The notes under the pieces are model-generated. The model did no database searches. It saw only the letters and a program-made list of their open reading frames with translations, and was not told the origin of the DNA. DNA of 64,000 bases from Dirofilaria immitis (lineage: Eukaryota; Nematoda; Chromadorea; Rhabditida; Onchocercidae), in the NCBI GenBank assembly GCA_024305405.1, contig JAKNDB010000066.1, forward strand, positions 914,461-978,460, read 5' to 3'. Position 1 is the stretch's first letter. Each line of letters starts with the position of its first letter. The position numbers were made by a program, and so were the translations under genes. Shown here in pieces: positions 41,701 to 56,700 of this stretch.

Positions 41701-44700
41701 ATAAATTAATTTAGGGAAGCACAAGTTAGTGATGCAGGTCGTTATACGTGTATAGCGAGAAATCGAGCTGGCGAACATCGCGTGACAACGCAACTTTATG
41801 TACTTGGTAAGTTGTTTATTTTAAAAATTCTACAATTTGGTATTATCATGAAAAATAACGATATGCAGCAGCTTTATGATATAAAAAAAGTGATCTTATC
41901 ATTACATTTTATACTTTCAAAACATAGAACATATTTATTAAACTAAATGATAAAATTATGGTCGCTTAGTAAAAGTTTGTCCTTTCATCTTAGATTCCAA
42001 AATTAAGAAAACTTTGAAGAAGGGAAGAACATCGAAAAATTTAAGATAACTCTCCATTCATTTGATATTCCATCTTTAAATTATAATTCTGCTATGGAAA
42101 ATTTTATCAAATTATTATAAATAATTTTTGTTTACTTTTTTTTAGTGCCACCAATGATCATGGAAGGTGAGCGTATTGTGCAGGTTAAAGAAAATACCTC
42201 ACTGACGTTAGACTGTATTGCAACTGGAAATCGAAACCGATCATTGTATGGAAACGAGATGGACGACCTTTGGATACACGTAGCCCACGTTTTGTAATTA
42301 CATCATCGAAAGTCTCTGATGGTGGCAGGTGATTTTTCGATATTTTAGACGAAAATATGAGTAAATTAAAATATTTTTAAAAGCAATATTTTCTAAATTC
42401 ATGAAGCATTGATTTAACAAACAAGTAATGAAATTCATTTTGGCTTGTTTATTTGTTTGTAAAAGGATATTCGTCTTATAATCCGAAACTTAATATCATC
42501 GCGGATTGCTGACGTGATAGTTGTCCAAGCAGAACCATTGAAATTGCTGTGAAATATTCAATTTCTTATCAAATCTATCTTTATTTAAAAACTATCTTTA
42601 TTTCTTATCAAATGAAGATAGTGAAATTTTTCGCGTAAAAAATATTGGAAGAAAGCTCAGAATAAAATTTCCTAATCCTATCGTTAGAATTATGAAAAAT
42701 TTTAGGTATACGTGTGAGGCACGTAATGAAGCTGGTAAAGCATCAGTTGATTTTGAAGTTGATATTTTTACCAAGCCACGTTTTCGTGATCTCAAAACAG
42801 AAACTCGAGTTCGCGATGGTGAACGAGCACGTCTTGAATGTAAAGTTGATGGACATCCGGAACCAACCATCATGTACAATTTTTTTTTTTTTTAATTGAA
42901 GCAATTTACGATTAATGATATGAGCTAATATCATAAGTTAATATTTTCAATTAGTTATTTAGATTAAAAAGAGTTTATCATATACTTTAATTTTAGTTGG
43001 ATGCGTGGTGGTCGTCCAATCGAAGATATGAAGAATATCATATTAAGTCCACGTGGAGAGACAATGATGATTCTTAAATCACGCAGGTTTGATGACAATC
43101 TATTTCGTATCCAAATCTATTTTATATTCTTCATAACAGAAATTTTGGGCCTGATAAACCGCAGAAAGTAAAAAATGGCGTTTTCATTGAGTGATGTAAT
43201 ATTTTTTGTTTATAAAGAAATTTTTCATGTCTACTTTATTGCAGAGCAGATTCTGGAAGTTATTCATGTGTTGCAAAAATTTTGCCGGAGAAACAGAGGC
43301 TAGTTTCACGGTGATTGTCTTGATAGCGCCATATATCGAGGAACAAATTGATCAAAATCTACGTGTTGTTCAAGGCAATCAAGTTATCATGCATTGTCCA
43401 GTACAGGGCAATCCAAAACCAAAGGTTAATTATCTTAATAACACATAGCAGACTCGTAATTACTAACATTGTTTTTTGATATAATTTCATTTTATAAAGA
43501 TAATTTTTTTTTTTCAGATTAAATGGTTGTACAATGGGAAACCAATTATAAATGATCGTGCAATGATTATTGGAGAGACTGATTTGCTGATTCAAGGATC
43601 GAAGGTATAGTAGAATTTTGTGATTTGATGATTCAGGGATTGAAGGTATAATAGAATTTTCAATTTACATTAGAGGAAAATGATTATATTTTAGCTAACA
43701 AGATAAAAAAAAATAAAAATTGTAAAATAGATAGATTAGTGAGATTACGACAAAAAGAAATTCCACAAAATATGCAAGCTGTAGAAAATAAATATGTAAA
43801 CTATGGGATCCGAAGCAATTCTGACGTATAAATCGATCTTTTGATTTTGATATAGGAGTAATCGAAAAGTAATCGAACTATCTAGCAGTTGTTTCTTTCT
43901 GGTATTTACTGCAAAATAGCTGAAATTCATAATAATGTAGCTATATTTGGTAAAGCAAATAATTAGAGGAAATGTGGGACGAAAAATTTTCAATCTATTC
44001 TCAAGATATTTCGTTTACTTAAATGAAGTATCATAGACATTGAATATGTGCTCCAAGTGAACCATTTTTGATAAGTAAACTTGACATTATGGAATATGTG
44101 ATATGAATGAAATTTTGAATTAAAGTATAACTCTCCCACTCAAACATCATACATTTCCAGAGCTAATTGATCTTTTCTTTTTTTTTTTTCTTGTTTTACT
44201 ATTTATTGATGGTATATATATATATATATATATTTTCTAAGCAATCTGATAATGGACGTTATACATGCCTTGCCGAAAATGAAGCTGGAATATTGAATAC
44301 AAATTATGAACTTGAAATCATTGGTTAATTTTTTAATTTTCACAATTTCTTTTCCATAATTTCAGTTGTTTTGGTATTTAACATTGAAAGTTATAAAATT
44401 TTTACGCTGAATTATATGATATTATTTCTTATTTCAAAAATGAATTTATCTGATCAGAAAAAAATATCGACATTTTTCAACATAATTGAATCAAAATTAT
44501 AAAACGGTAGTAACATTTTCTTTCTTTTCAAAATTTAAAATCAAAATTTAGGATAAAATATGTAGGAAATAATGTAAAGTTTGCTTATTAATCAGGCCCA
44601 CCCAAATTTCATCGTCGTAGTGAAGCTGTATATGAGGTAATACTTGGTAAAACGGTAACGATGGATTGTGATGTTGAAGCGGAACCAAAACCGGAAATTC

Positions 44701-47700
44701 ATTGGTTTCGTGGTGATTTACCTTTGTATCTTAGCGAAAATATTCATATTTCACCAGATGGACAGGTCAGTTGTTTTATTAATTCAACATCAACAAATTG
44801 TTTTTTTTCCGGCTATGCTAACGTGTTCGAAATATGATATTAATACTCTTCTGATTATTCTCCATAATTTTATCAGATGCCAAGTTTTTTAAATATTGTA
44901 CGTGAAATTTCATTGTTCAGAAATGCTCAAATAATTTATAACAAAAAGGATATTCACTAGAAATCAAAGATGTTAATCTCATCAAAAACAAAAACTTTTT
45001 ATTTGATTCAGGATATAAAACTAACAATAACATAAATTATTCATTTTCTCTTTCAATTTTTGTATGAATAAAAAATTACAGTACAAAAAATATTACAGCA
45101 TAAAAATTAATTAAAAGATGAATTTTGATCTGAAAAAAGAGACAATTAAATGAGCGTACTGATTTAATCCGTCCGTTAATATTTGTAATTTTAACTTCTT
45201 TAAAATACTATAATTAATAAAGTATGATTTTTCAAGTATTTACGAATAATTTTTGAAACTTTCTACAATTTTATAGCAAATAACGATCCGTGGAGTAGAA
45301 TTGAGCGATGGAGGTAAATACACGTGTAAGACAGAAAATGAAGCAGGTTCAGCGGATATTGATCTAACATTGAAAGTATTGGTACCACCCAGTATCGATA
45401 CTTCAAATATCATAGGGAATCCATTAGCCGTTGCGGGAAAGTTCGTTTTAAAAGATGGTCATTTTTAATTCTTCAAATATATTTGATATTCTGGCAAAAA
45501 TAAAATAAGTTGATAGGTGTAAATAAGTGAAATTAATTTTAGATTGTATCTCAAATTTTGATAATAAATTCAAGCGTTAATCATTATCAATAATAGTAAT
45601 GTTTTTTGCTCTGGTATTTGATTCTTGTTTTTATTTTCACTGAATATCTCATGGATTCTTAGATTCTGAAAATGTCAGAAATTTTTAACTGAATATTCTG
45701 CAGATCAATCTATTTGGAATGTCCTGTCGCCGGAATTCCTCATCCTTCAGTAATATGGTACAAAGGTGATATACCAATATTGACCGATGATGATCGTTTT
45801 GTTATTGAGCAGGTTAATTGCATGAAATTATTAAATATCATATGCCTCAATTTCTTAAACTATGGTTATTTAAAATCTTCCAGTAATAATCTCTAATTGT
45901 TATAAATAAAAGTTTGTGGGGAATCAAATCTTTTAAATTAAAATATAGCAGTAAAAAATTTGGATGACTAAAATTTGTTTTTGTAAAAGATGTAAAAATT
46001 ATATTTTGTAGAATAATCAAACGCTTGGCATCAAAGAAGTGAAAATGAGCGATCAGGGGCAATTTGTTTGTGTGGTTGAAAATAAAGGAGGTCGAGTGGA
46101 ACAAAATTTCAATTTGGAAGTTTTAGGTTAGTTTTAGTCACAGATACTTATCTTTTCATATATATATATATATACCGCCAGAGCTTGAAACAGTGGAACC
46201 TCAATAAAATATTCCTATATATATATATATATATATATAGGAATATTTTATTCTCAAGCTGATTAGTTGGATCAGTGATTTATTATGAACTTTATTAAAT
46301 TTTCAATTTACAGTACCGCCAGAGCTTGAAACAGTGGAACCTCAAACATATCGGGTACGAGAAAAAGAGAGCATTACATTGTTCTGTCCGGTGAAATATG
46401 ATGATGATTCGACGACGACTCTTGCTGAAATATTATGGTACAAAGATGGTCGACCAATTGATGGATTTGCAGCGTCAAATATTAAAGTCAATTAAACTAT
46501 TCTTATATATTTTTTTAAAATAATTTTATTTGTTTCCTAAATATATTAGTTATGTTTTCGAACTATTTCGAATTAAAATTTTCAAACTTGTCATCTTTAA
46601 AAGGAATGATGAATGGGTTGTTTGATTATTTGTCATATTAGATTGATCGTTATAATTGATATAAATTATTTTGACGATCTTCGATTTATCTGAATAGCTA
46701 ATGAAAGATTTAAAATAAGTTTTTTGATATAGAACAAGATGATCTGTGAGAAAGACTTAATTCATTTTTTCTAAACCTGCTTTGAGACTTTTTTTCATAC
46801 AGTGTTTAGAAGGATAAAAGATGGCATTTTGCTGAATTTTCGAGTATTTCTTATATTTAAGAAAGAATATAATATCATTTAACTATTGTCATCACTGTTA
46901 TTGGATACTTCATTTTCCATAAATTTTAACTTTTTATTCAAAACGTAGTTTTTACAATTTCAGCTATTACAATCCTTGTAATTCCAGATCACATCTGAAG
47001 GTCTACGTTTGCAAATTGCCCGTACCTCACTTTCTGATGCTGGTAATTATTCATGTGTTGCGCTGAATCGTGCAGGAGAATCTTCACTTGATTTCTACGT
47101 GGAAATACTTTGTACGCATTTAACTTCTGAGCTTTGCAGAATGTTGGAAACTAATAAACATATGGAAAGCATAGAAGCAAATTATGTTGAGCTGAAGAAA
47201 AATATCATGGATACTTGCTGATGAGTATGAAGAGAAATAAAGGAGTTGCTATTCTTGTGAATAAGATATTTTTTGTCTTAACTAATTCAAAAAAAATTAA
47301 TGATAACAACAGCATTGCCCAATTGACACACTGGTTTCGCAACATTGCTGAAAATCAGCAAAATACGCTATAATCCAGAAGATCGATACAATAGAATCTT
47401 AAATGCATCAGAATGAATATTGCAGTGCATCAAAATATTAGCATTACAGTGATTTAATAATTAACCCGCTTGCCTTATAATAATTTTGCTTTGCTTTATC
47501 TGAATAGATGGATAATGATAACGATCAGAAAACGGAAGATGCTCGTTGGATTGGGATACTGTATACGCTTTCATTGGCACAATTTCGTCATTTACGGACA
47601 ATGAAGTGATGATAGAAGCAGTTATTTGTAATGACTACTAGAAGGAGCCAGTATTTCAGAATTCTTGCTATAATGGACAATAAAAAGACCGACAGTTGCT

Positions 47701-50700
47701 GAACGGCGATTACAATCAAAATCGTTTACAGTTTGCTTAATTAAAAAAAAAAAACTATTCGGTAATCTGATTTGATCTCATAGTTTACCATACCGGTAAG
47801 GGCATGATAGCATCGTCTTGAGTCCTGTAATCGAATATGAATGATAATGTCGCTTGTATAGATTGGCAATAATTTAAATTCCTCATCTGCAAAAAAATAT
47901 CTAACTTGGTTAAATCGATTGATTTATTTCATCAAGTCCGATCTAAACTACTTTCTAGAATATTATCGAAATAATAATTTTGACTTAATGATAACGAATT
48001 ATGTTAATGCTGATTGATAAATAATAAGGGCATTTCTGAAAATATCAATTAGTATTAAGAAAACGATAGAGAATGATAAATGATCACATGTGCTTTAATT
48101 ACTTTGCATGAACGATTTTGTATGATTTGATATAATAATTCTTGATTTATTAGTTACGAAATATTTCTATTTGCCTCGAAACTGCTATGCCAAAATATGT
48201 TTATTATATCTAACAGAATAACTGAATATTCAGATTTTCGTTTGCTATAAGCGAAAATTATCAGCTGCACTGGTCCTTCTGAATAAACTCGGATTCTCGT
48301 ATGAATTGGGATGATGTTAACTTGCAGCGCATGATGATGATTTCATCCATTGCAATGACTTTGTAATGTCGCATGAATTGAATTTGAAATTTATTACTGT
48401 TGAACAAAATAATTTCATTCACATTAATAGCATGTTTCTTGATGTGAAATAAAATTTAAATTTAACGGTAGTTTTAAAGCAGCTTTTATCACAAATTGCA
48501 ACAATTGAAGAAATTGTGACACCGACTTATCAATTATCATTTAGCGAATTGAAATCTCTATGATGATTAATTTTAATTTTAAGCAGCAAATCGCATTAAG
48601 AAAATATCAGTGAAAGAGATTGAAAGATATGCATATGTAAGATTCCTTAAAAAATGTTAGATAAAAAACGCATAAATGGAAAAGTTAACATGAAGTGATT
48701 AAATTATCTGTAATTAAGTGAAGTGTCGACAAAACTCTTATATTTCACTATTAAGCATAGAGACACAGGTAAGTTTTTAATTTGCAATTCATCATTATAT
48801 TTAAATTCAAGCTTAGTAATACAACTTTATTACAGTAACCATTACTGAAGAAACTTTAATTTAATCATTATATTATTGATTAAAAATTTTTTTATTATAG
48901 CAGCGCCTCAGTTGGACTATAGTCGAAACGAGCAACAACCGCATGTTATCGTTGGACGTCCAATTACTTTGTGGTGTAAAGTTTCCGGATATCCGTTACC
49001 AACAATTCGATGGATGAAAGATGGTTATCTTGTACCAGTTAATGAGAAAAGTGGTATACGATTAATCGATGGTGGGCAAGGTTTGCAACTTCAACGAATT
49101 CTGAAGACAGACACTGAGGAAGTTTTAAAAAATTTTCAAGAATTATTCAAATTATGATGAAAATATTAAAAGATAAATTTGGAAAATATTTTAAGAACAA
49201 TTTCGAATTTTTTTATAAAATTCTATTTTTACTAATATATTTGTAATTATAGGATTGGAAATTTTGGAAGCTAAACGTGAACATGCTGGTATTTGGATAT
49301 GTGAAGCGTCAAATGCAGCTGGCAAAACAGATCACGAATTAAACTTAGATGTTTGGAGTAAACTTTTATATTTTTTGAGGATTACTTTTTAAAAATACAA
49401 TTACAAATCAATTCTCTTTATTAAATAAATGGATGGGAATTGTTAACTGAATAGATCGATATTTTTATAGATTTCAAATATTTTTAAATTACATATTATT
49501 TCTGTTAATTTTCAGCTCCTTCCAATTGTGTACATACATCCGGAAGATAATGTACGACCAATAGATAGTGTTATCACGATACAGTGTCAAGCATCTGGTA
49601 ATCCAGAACCATCATTATCATGGAGCAAAGATGGTCAACCATTAATCACTTCTGCAGAAGGTCAGCATATTTTTCCAAATATTTTTACTTTTAATTTCTC
49701 TGATAGATTAAAAAATTTCCTGAATTTTCCACTGACGATCATAAATACAAAATTTTGAAGTTGAAGAAAAGAAGAATAATTGGTAAAATAATTGCAAGAA
49801 ATATGAAATTAATAAGTCAGAAAAGTATGAATATAAAGAATAAGCGCATATCGATATCAAATTTTAAAATAAGCATAATTATTATACAAGTTTAAAAATT
49901 CCATCTGTTGTTGTTTATCTTCGAATTAACCAAGATCTAGGTGCCATGCTTAGCCTGGACTTATTATTCAGGAATGCTTCATTTTTTAGGAGTGAGAATT
50001 TCATTAAAAGGAGCAAGACTGGATATTCCACGTTTGAAACAATCACATGTGGGCGAATACACGTGTACTGCAATGAATGAAGTTGGTACATCCTTCGCTA
50101 CCGTGCACATCGATGTTTTAGGTAGTTATATGACAAAATTATTTTCAAAATATTCCAATTTCTATTTTTAAAAATTCAATTTTTAACAAAATTTTCCATA
50201 ATTTCAGTACCACCAGTGATTAATCGTGATAACATTGAAATGAGTCCACGTCTACCAACTGCTCAAACGTTGACATTAATTTGTGATGCAACTGGTAAAC
50301 CATTACCTGAAATACTTTGGTTTGTTTTACTATTCTCACATTTTTACATTGCTTTTATTTAATTATCATTTTAATATATTTGATTTTTTTTTAAAACCTT
50401 AAAAGATATGAAAGAATTATAATATTTCTTTTCTTCCTAGAATCTTATGTAATTATCAGCTTACCATATTATTGGCTGCGATACAATTTTATAGGTACGT
50501 GAATGATACTATGATACGTGAAACGACATCAAATGTGATCATCGGTGAAGATGGTCGTTATCTTCAGGTAAATATTGAAAAAAAAGCGATATTTTTGTTA
50601 GAAATTCATTTCTTTTATTTAATTTTACTCTAGCAAGATTCTCAGTTTGTTCCAGCATAATTATTACAAAAAAATATTGAATTCATAAAAATATATCTGT

Positions 50701-53700
50701 CTTAAAATCTTTTTGTTGTTGTTTTGTATTTTGAGAAGTTTTGTTTATCATTTTTTTGATATTTATATACAATTAGTGCTTTGTCATCAAGAATTTTTCT
50801 TCTTGATGTTTGAAAAATTGACTTCAGAAGATATTTAAAGGTAAACGATGTTTCGCTGAACGATAATGGAGCATACAAGTGTGTTGCATCAAATGTTGCC
50901 GGCGAAGATGAGCTTTTATATACAGTTACTATAGTTCGTAAGTGAATTTCAAGCTCTGAATTTTATTAGCTATTTTCTTTTTAAATTCAAAAGTACAGCT
51001 ACAAGTTCTTAAAGATTGTGATTTTTCTGGATGCTTGAAAGATTGACTTCAGAAGCTCCAAAAATCATAAACGGTGGCAATTATCAAGTTATTGAGGGCG
51101 GCGAAGCCCAAATTTTATGTAATGTTAATGGCGAACCGCCTCCAGTAGTTACATGGCAACGAAATGGAATTAGTATTGAAACTGGAATGCGATACATTAC
51201 TGAAAATGAGGTTGACTTCACCTTTTTTAAATATTCGGATTCTTGATCAATATACTTCTAGGTATATCTTTTTAGTTTAGAATTTCTAGAAAATCCTAAC
51301 AATTCTTGACGTTATTAATTGCAAAATTTTGCATGAGCGAATTTTTATTGATTTCGTTCAGATGCTTCGAATAACGGATGCTAGAAGTTCGGATTCAGGT
51401 TTATATGTTTGCGTGGCGACGAATGAAGCTGGAACTGCACAACAGGCATTTACTCTTGAAGTCTACGGTAATATATTTTTAACATTTAATTTCTTAGTTC
51501 TGAATGGTTAAGTTTTGATTCTAAATTATCACAAATTATTTTTCGCAGTTATTCCTCGCATCATCACAATATCCCCGAACGAATCGTTGGTACCTATTGG
51601 CAGTCCATTCAGCCTGAAATGTGGTGTACGAGGTTTTCCATCACCAGATATTACATGGTTATTGAACGGAAAAATACTTAGCAAAGACAATAAGGGGTAT
51701 ACTGTTGGTAAGTATAAATATTACGAATCTTCCGAAATTTAGCGAATCCATTAGTAGCAATAATGAGCAGGTGAATTAACCCTGTTTGAATTCAAAATAA
51801 GGCTTAGTTTGACTGCAATATTACATTGAATTGAAGGAATGCATCCAAGTTTAACAGTATCTTAAATCGAGTTTAGAGATGAACATATGTATTTAGCACT
51901 TCAGTGACATTCTCTTCTTTTTTTGGTGATTAATATTTCGCAGTATATCAGTCCGAGAAACAGAATCAACGACTAATTTGAAAATGTGTTCAGCGGAGGA
52001 TGGTACTTTGTTTGTTGAAAAAGCGCTGGAGCAAGCTAAGCTAACTTTCAAATGCATTGCAAGAAATAATGCTGGTTCGGATAGTAAAGAGTATATCGTC
52101 CGAGTTATAAGTAAGTTATTTTAAAAGTTTATTTATAATTTTGTATTAACTCATATGAAATGAATAATTATGAATATTGCTGAAGTTACAATAGTTCTCT
52201 TATTGTTTGATTGTTTGATGCATATGAATGATATTATCTCTGATAATTTAGGCCCTCCGGTTGTAATAAAAAGGCATCAAAACAATCAATACAACAGAGG
52301 ATGAACCATCATTATTGATCTGTGAAATCGAAGGAGAATTTCCAAAGATTGATTGGTATAAGGTACAGTTTTCATACTTTAATCCACATAATTAATATAA
52401 ATAATCAAAATTTAAAGTTTAGCAGTTTCTGAATTTTTCATATTTCATCGTACATAAAATTTTTAGCAAAAAAATTATATAAAAACGAATGAATGAATTC
52501 ACGTTATGAAAGAAAAAGTAATAAGATACCATTAAATTTCAGTCAAATTTCATTCGTTAATTATATTGCATTTTAAATTCTAATTTACAAACAAAACAGG
52601 TTGCATCATTTTACAGCAAGAAATTGTTTTTCAAGAAAATTAAAATTTTAGGATGGTCAGCCATTAGTATTAAAGCCAAATGTAGAATTAAGTCCGGATC
52701 GGACACAACTGAAAATACATCATTCCAAGCTGCATGATGAAGGTATGTATAGTTGCATTGCTGTTAATCCGGCTGGTAATGCGACACAGAAACAACAACT
52801 TTACGTTGGTGGTTAGTCATCATAATAGTTTTCCGCTAATTTAATTCTCTCAAGATTTGCTTGATTACTTTTACGAATTATCAAAGCTTTTTATGAATTT
52901 TAAAAGTCGCAAATATTTCGTTGAATCGTACAAAGTTCAATTTTTGGATTTTGTGGACTTTAGTCAGTTTTTGGTAGTTCAGAAATTGGCTCACTAAATT
53001 TATTCCTCAGTTAGAGTTAAGTTTGCTGCTATTTAATAAGAAATTACTAAATAAATATCTTGATAAGTTAGAAAGATAGCAGAATGACCTTTAGGAAAAC
53101 ATTATAAAACGAAAATAAATTTAGTTCCACCACGGATAACTGAAAAACCGCGGAGAATTGTTGTAAAAGTGGTCAACCAGCTGAATTATGGTGTGAAGCA
53201 GTTGGTATACCTAAACCACATATCACATGGTTGAAGGATGATAAGGCTCTGTCTCAAAGTTTGTTGCTATCATATATCATTATCAACATATTGTTAAAAC
53301 CATTATTATTAGCTCGCTTTACCATCATCCAAAATTGAAATTTTTCGCTATTGCAGCAGCTTTGGATGATTATACGGATGTGTTGAAATCAACCGCTTTG
53401 TTTCCGAATGTTTCAAGTCGAGATAGTGGAGTTTACACATGTAAAGCTGAGAATTGGGCTGGTACCAGTTATAAGGATGTCGATTTAGTCGTTCTAAGTT
53501 TGTGACATTTTAAAATTATTCCTTTAAATCTTTCACATGTTATAAATGAAAATTATCGTCTAATTTAATAATATTGTAGTTCCACCGGAAATTCATCCAG
53601 AGCGATTGAATGTAACTGCAAATATTGAAGAGACGGTAATTTTGACGTGCAATACAACAGGAGTACCACAACCTGTTGTTTCATGGGTTAAAATACCAAA

Positions 53701-56700
53701 CATTGACATCAGCAATAGTGACGAGAGTGAGATTTTTTCCATTTCCAATCATATCTTAATCGTTTCAAATTATTTAAATTTTTCAAATGTTCAAAGAGCT
53801 CGAGGAGAAGCGTTTATAAAACTTCAGAATATCAAATCTATGGAACAGCATTGCATATCAAAAATGTGGCATTAGAAGATGAAGGCTTTTATCATTGCGT
53901 TGCAAAAAGTAATGCTGGTCAAGCAATCGGATCAAGACGACTTACTATTCATTGTTCGTTTAAATTTTGCAAAATTTAACTAAATGATCTTTTGTTGTCT
54001 TGGCTTACAAACTCGGGATTGGAAATTAATTTTTTCCAATAAATTTTGAACGTCCTATCAATTATGCTGAAAGAAATACAATTTCAAATCTTTGCATAAT
54101 GAATTTTGCGTTCGATAAGATATTCCTTCAGATTTTCAACAGACAGAATTTGTAAAATTTTCCATTTCTCTTTTCAGACCCAAGAAAAGATTACAAAGTA
54201 ATTTGGGTGGAATGTGATGAATCTGGACAACCAATCAAAACGACGTATGTACCAGCACGTGGTGACGTTCCCGAAAATGGTAATAATTTGTTACCATGGA
54301 AACAAGATCTACAGGTATTCATTTTGTACGTTAATTTATGCAAAGTGTATTACAAAATTGACGCAGCTGAAGAATTATCTGACAATTTTGAGTTCTTATG
54401 ACTGAATATTCTCGAATTATATGTTTGATTATCAACTGAATGCTACTGAAATTAATCAAAATAATCTCTTTTAGCTTTCCACACTTTTCAGGATCTTCCA
54501 CAAAATGGAACTAATAAAATATTGATACGCTGTTTACCCGAATCTCGTGCATCACGTAATGCTCCATTAGCTGTGCCTAGATTCATACGATCACCAAGAA
54601 CACGGAAAGTTCTACCAGGAACTGTTGCGGATCTTCATTGCAGGTTATTTCTGGATAAATTTGGCGTTTTATAAATTGAAAATGTGAGAATTAAAAATAA
54701 AAGACAAAAAGATCTTTATCAAAAATTGTTGATGCGATCAGTGCAAGCTCCCACTTTTTGGATTATCGAAATATCTCAGAAATTTTTGATACTAAATAGA
54801 CTGAGGAAGAAATTCAAATAATGCTAACAGGAATCATAGAGGGATCAATCATAACAGAAGAATATTTTCAGTGCTATCGGTCAGCCTATGCCAAATATTA
54901 CGTGGATTCGTAATGGAGCCTTTCTAGCATCCATATCGCAGCCATCAGATGGTCATTCAACATTGCGAGTGAAAGTTGAAAGTGATAATGATTTGGGTGA
55001 TTATATTTGTCTGGCACAGAATGCTGTTGGTACTGTCTCCAGTATTACTACCTTACTTTTGGATCAAACTACAAAAAAGTAAGCAAATTTATGGGACAGA
55101 TAATTCATAAATTATTCATGAAATATATACAAGATGCCTATGTTGCATAAAATGTGGAAAATTACACTAAACTGACACAATCAAAAATGCTTGTAGAAAA
55201 ATAATTTCCTTCTCCTTCTTGCCAGAGATACATTAGGAAAAATATCTTTCTTTGCTGTGTTTTTAAACTTGGGTTATTAAACCTCCAAATGTAATACTTC
55301 GATGGTGATAATTTTTATTTCATAAGAAATATGTCGAACGAAGTAAGCGATAGAAAGCTTAATAAGGCGAGTAAAATGTTGAGAGACTAAAATGAAGAAT
55401 CATATAGATTAGCAGCCGAATGATGTAAGAGCGGAAAGAAAGAATAACTGCTGATGTTGCTCGACTGAGTATCAATATCTTAACACATGCTAGACTTACC
55501 GTGAGAAGCTCTTTTTGGTATCATTTTGGTATCGGTGAATCCTTGTTCCTTGCAGTACGTGCAGCTTGTTATATATTAATTACACGGAAAGTTTAATCAT
55601 TAGAACAAAGAATGAAAGATGGACATTATTCAAATATGCGCAAAGGATCATTGGATTACTACAATATTCCAGAAATTAGCAAAGATTTCAACATTTTAAT
55701 TCACATAAGCTTTGCTATAGCGAAAGAAAGGAGAATTAAATAAGTGATTTCGTATATCGGGTATCCTAATACTCGTTTATGCCAGATGATGAATCTTAAA
55801 ATAAATAATTTTGATTATTTGGATATATTTATTATCGGTTTTCCAACAATACGTAAATGATGTGTTAATTAATGTTCAGAATTGTATAGACCTGAAATAA
55901 TTCATTTCTTCTTATGCATGTATTTTGAACACTTAATTAAAATTGTTATCTATTGAATGGTTTGAAATTGAAATCAAAATTTAAGGCTCAAAAACGTTCA
56001 GTCGCAATGTTAAATTGTGTATCCGAGAATACGGTTTTTAAAAAAATGTGATTTGGAAATATTTTAATACGTTATTGAACAATTCCACTGAAACAATAAA
56101 CCTTATGCGTAATGGTTCGCTTGTTGTCTACGATGTCAACGAAAATAATTTGGTAATTGATTTGAAATTTAGTTATTGATGGATTTAAAAATTCATTTCT
56201 AGAATTTGTAAGAATGTAAGCAAACATTTTAAGGTTACTTTCTTTAGATCTAATCTAATGGAATTGTTGAGTTTGTTTTCCAAGTTCGACTAAATTTTTG
56301 AAAAACAAAAATTCAAATTTTAAAAGAGGAAATGAATTCTTAAAAGATGAAATAAGTTTACAGTTTATAATGATTTTCTGGAACTATCATCTGAACAGGA
56401 TAATTTTCTTTAGGATTTAAAGTTTTCGACTGGTAAGATTAACATATTTCGATTATTATTGAGTTTAAAAGATAAATTATTATTAAATATTCTTCTAGAC
56501 AGATTTATTTGGTTATCAGTGCTACACGACAAATCGTAAACAAGCAATTGAAATAAGTTTCTTGGAAGTGCAAGATGAAGTACCACATGTTCTTGTCTCG
56601 CCAAAACAAGTCATTGTTAACTTGCACGAATCGCTGATTCTGAATTGTAAACTGTTGTCTAATCCGTTAACAACAACGGTTCAATGGACAAAAATGATGC

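Noticed and set aside
49081..49157. Open-frame continuation of the Ig24 exon
   Set aside because: Reading through duplicates the E-strand and breaks phase with the next exon; the donor at 49081 fits both phase and fold.
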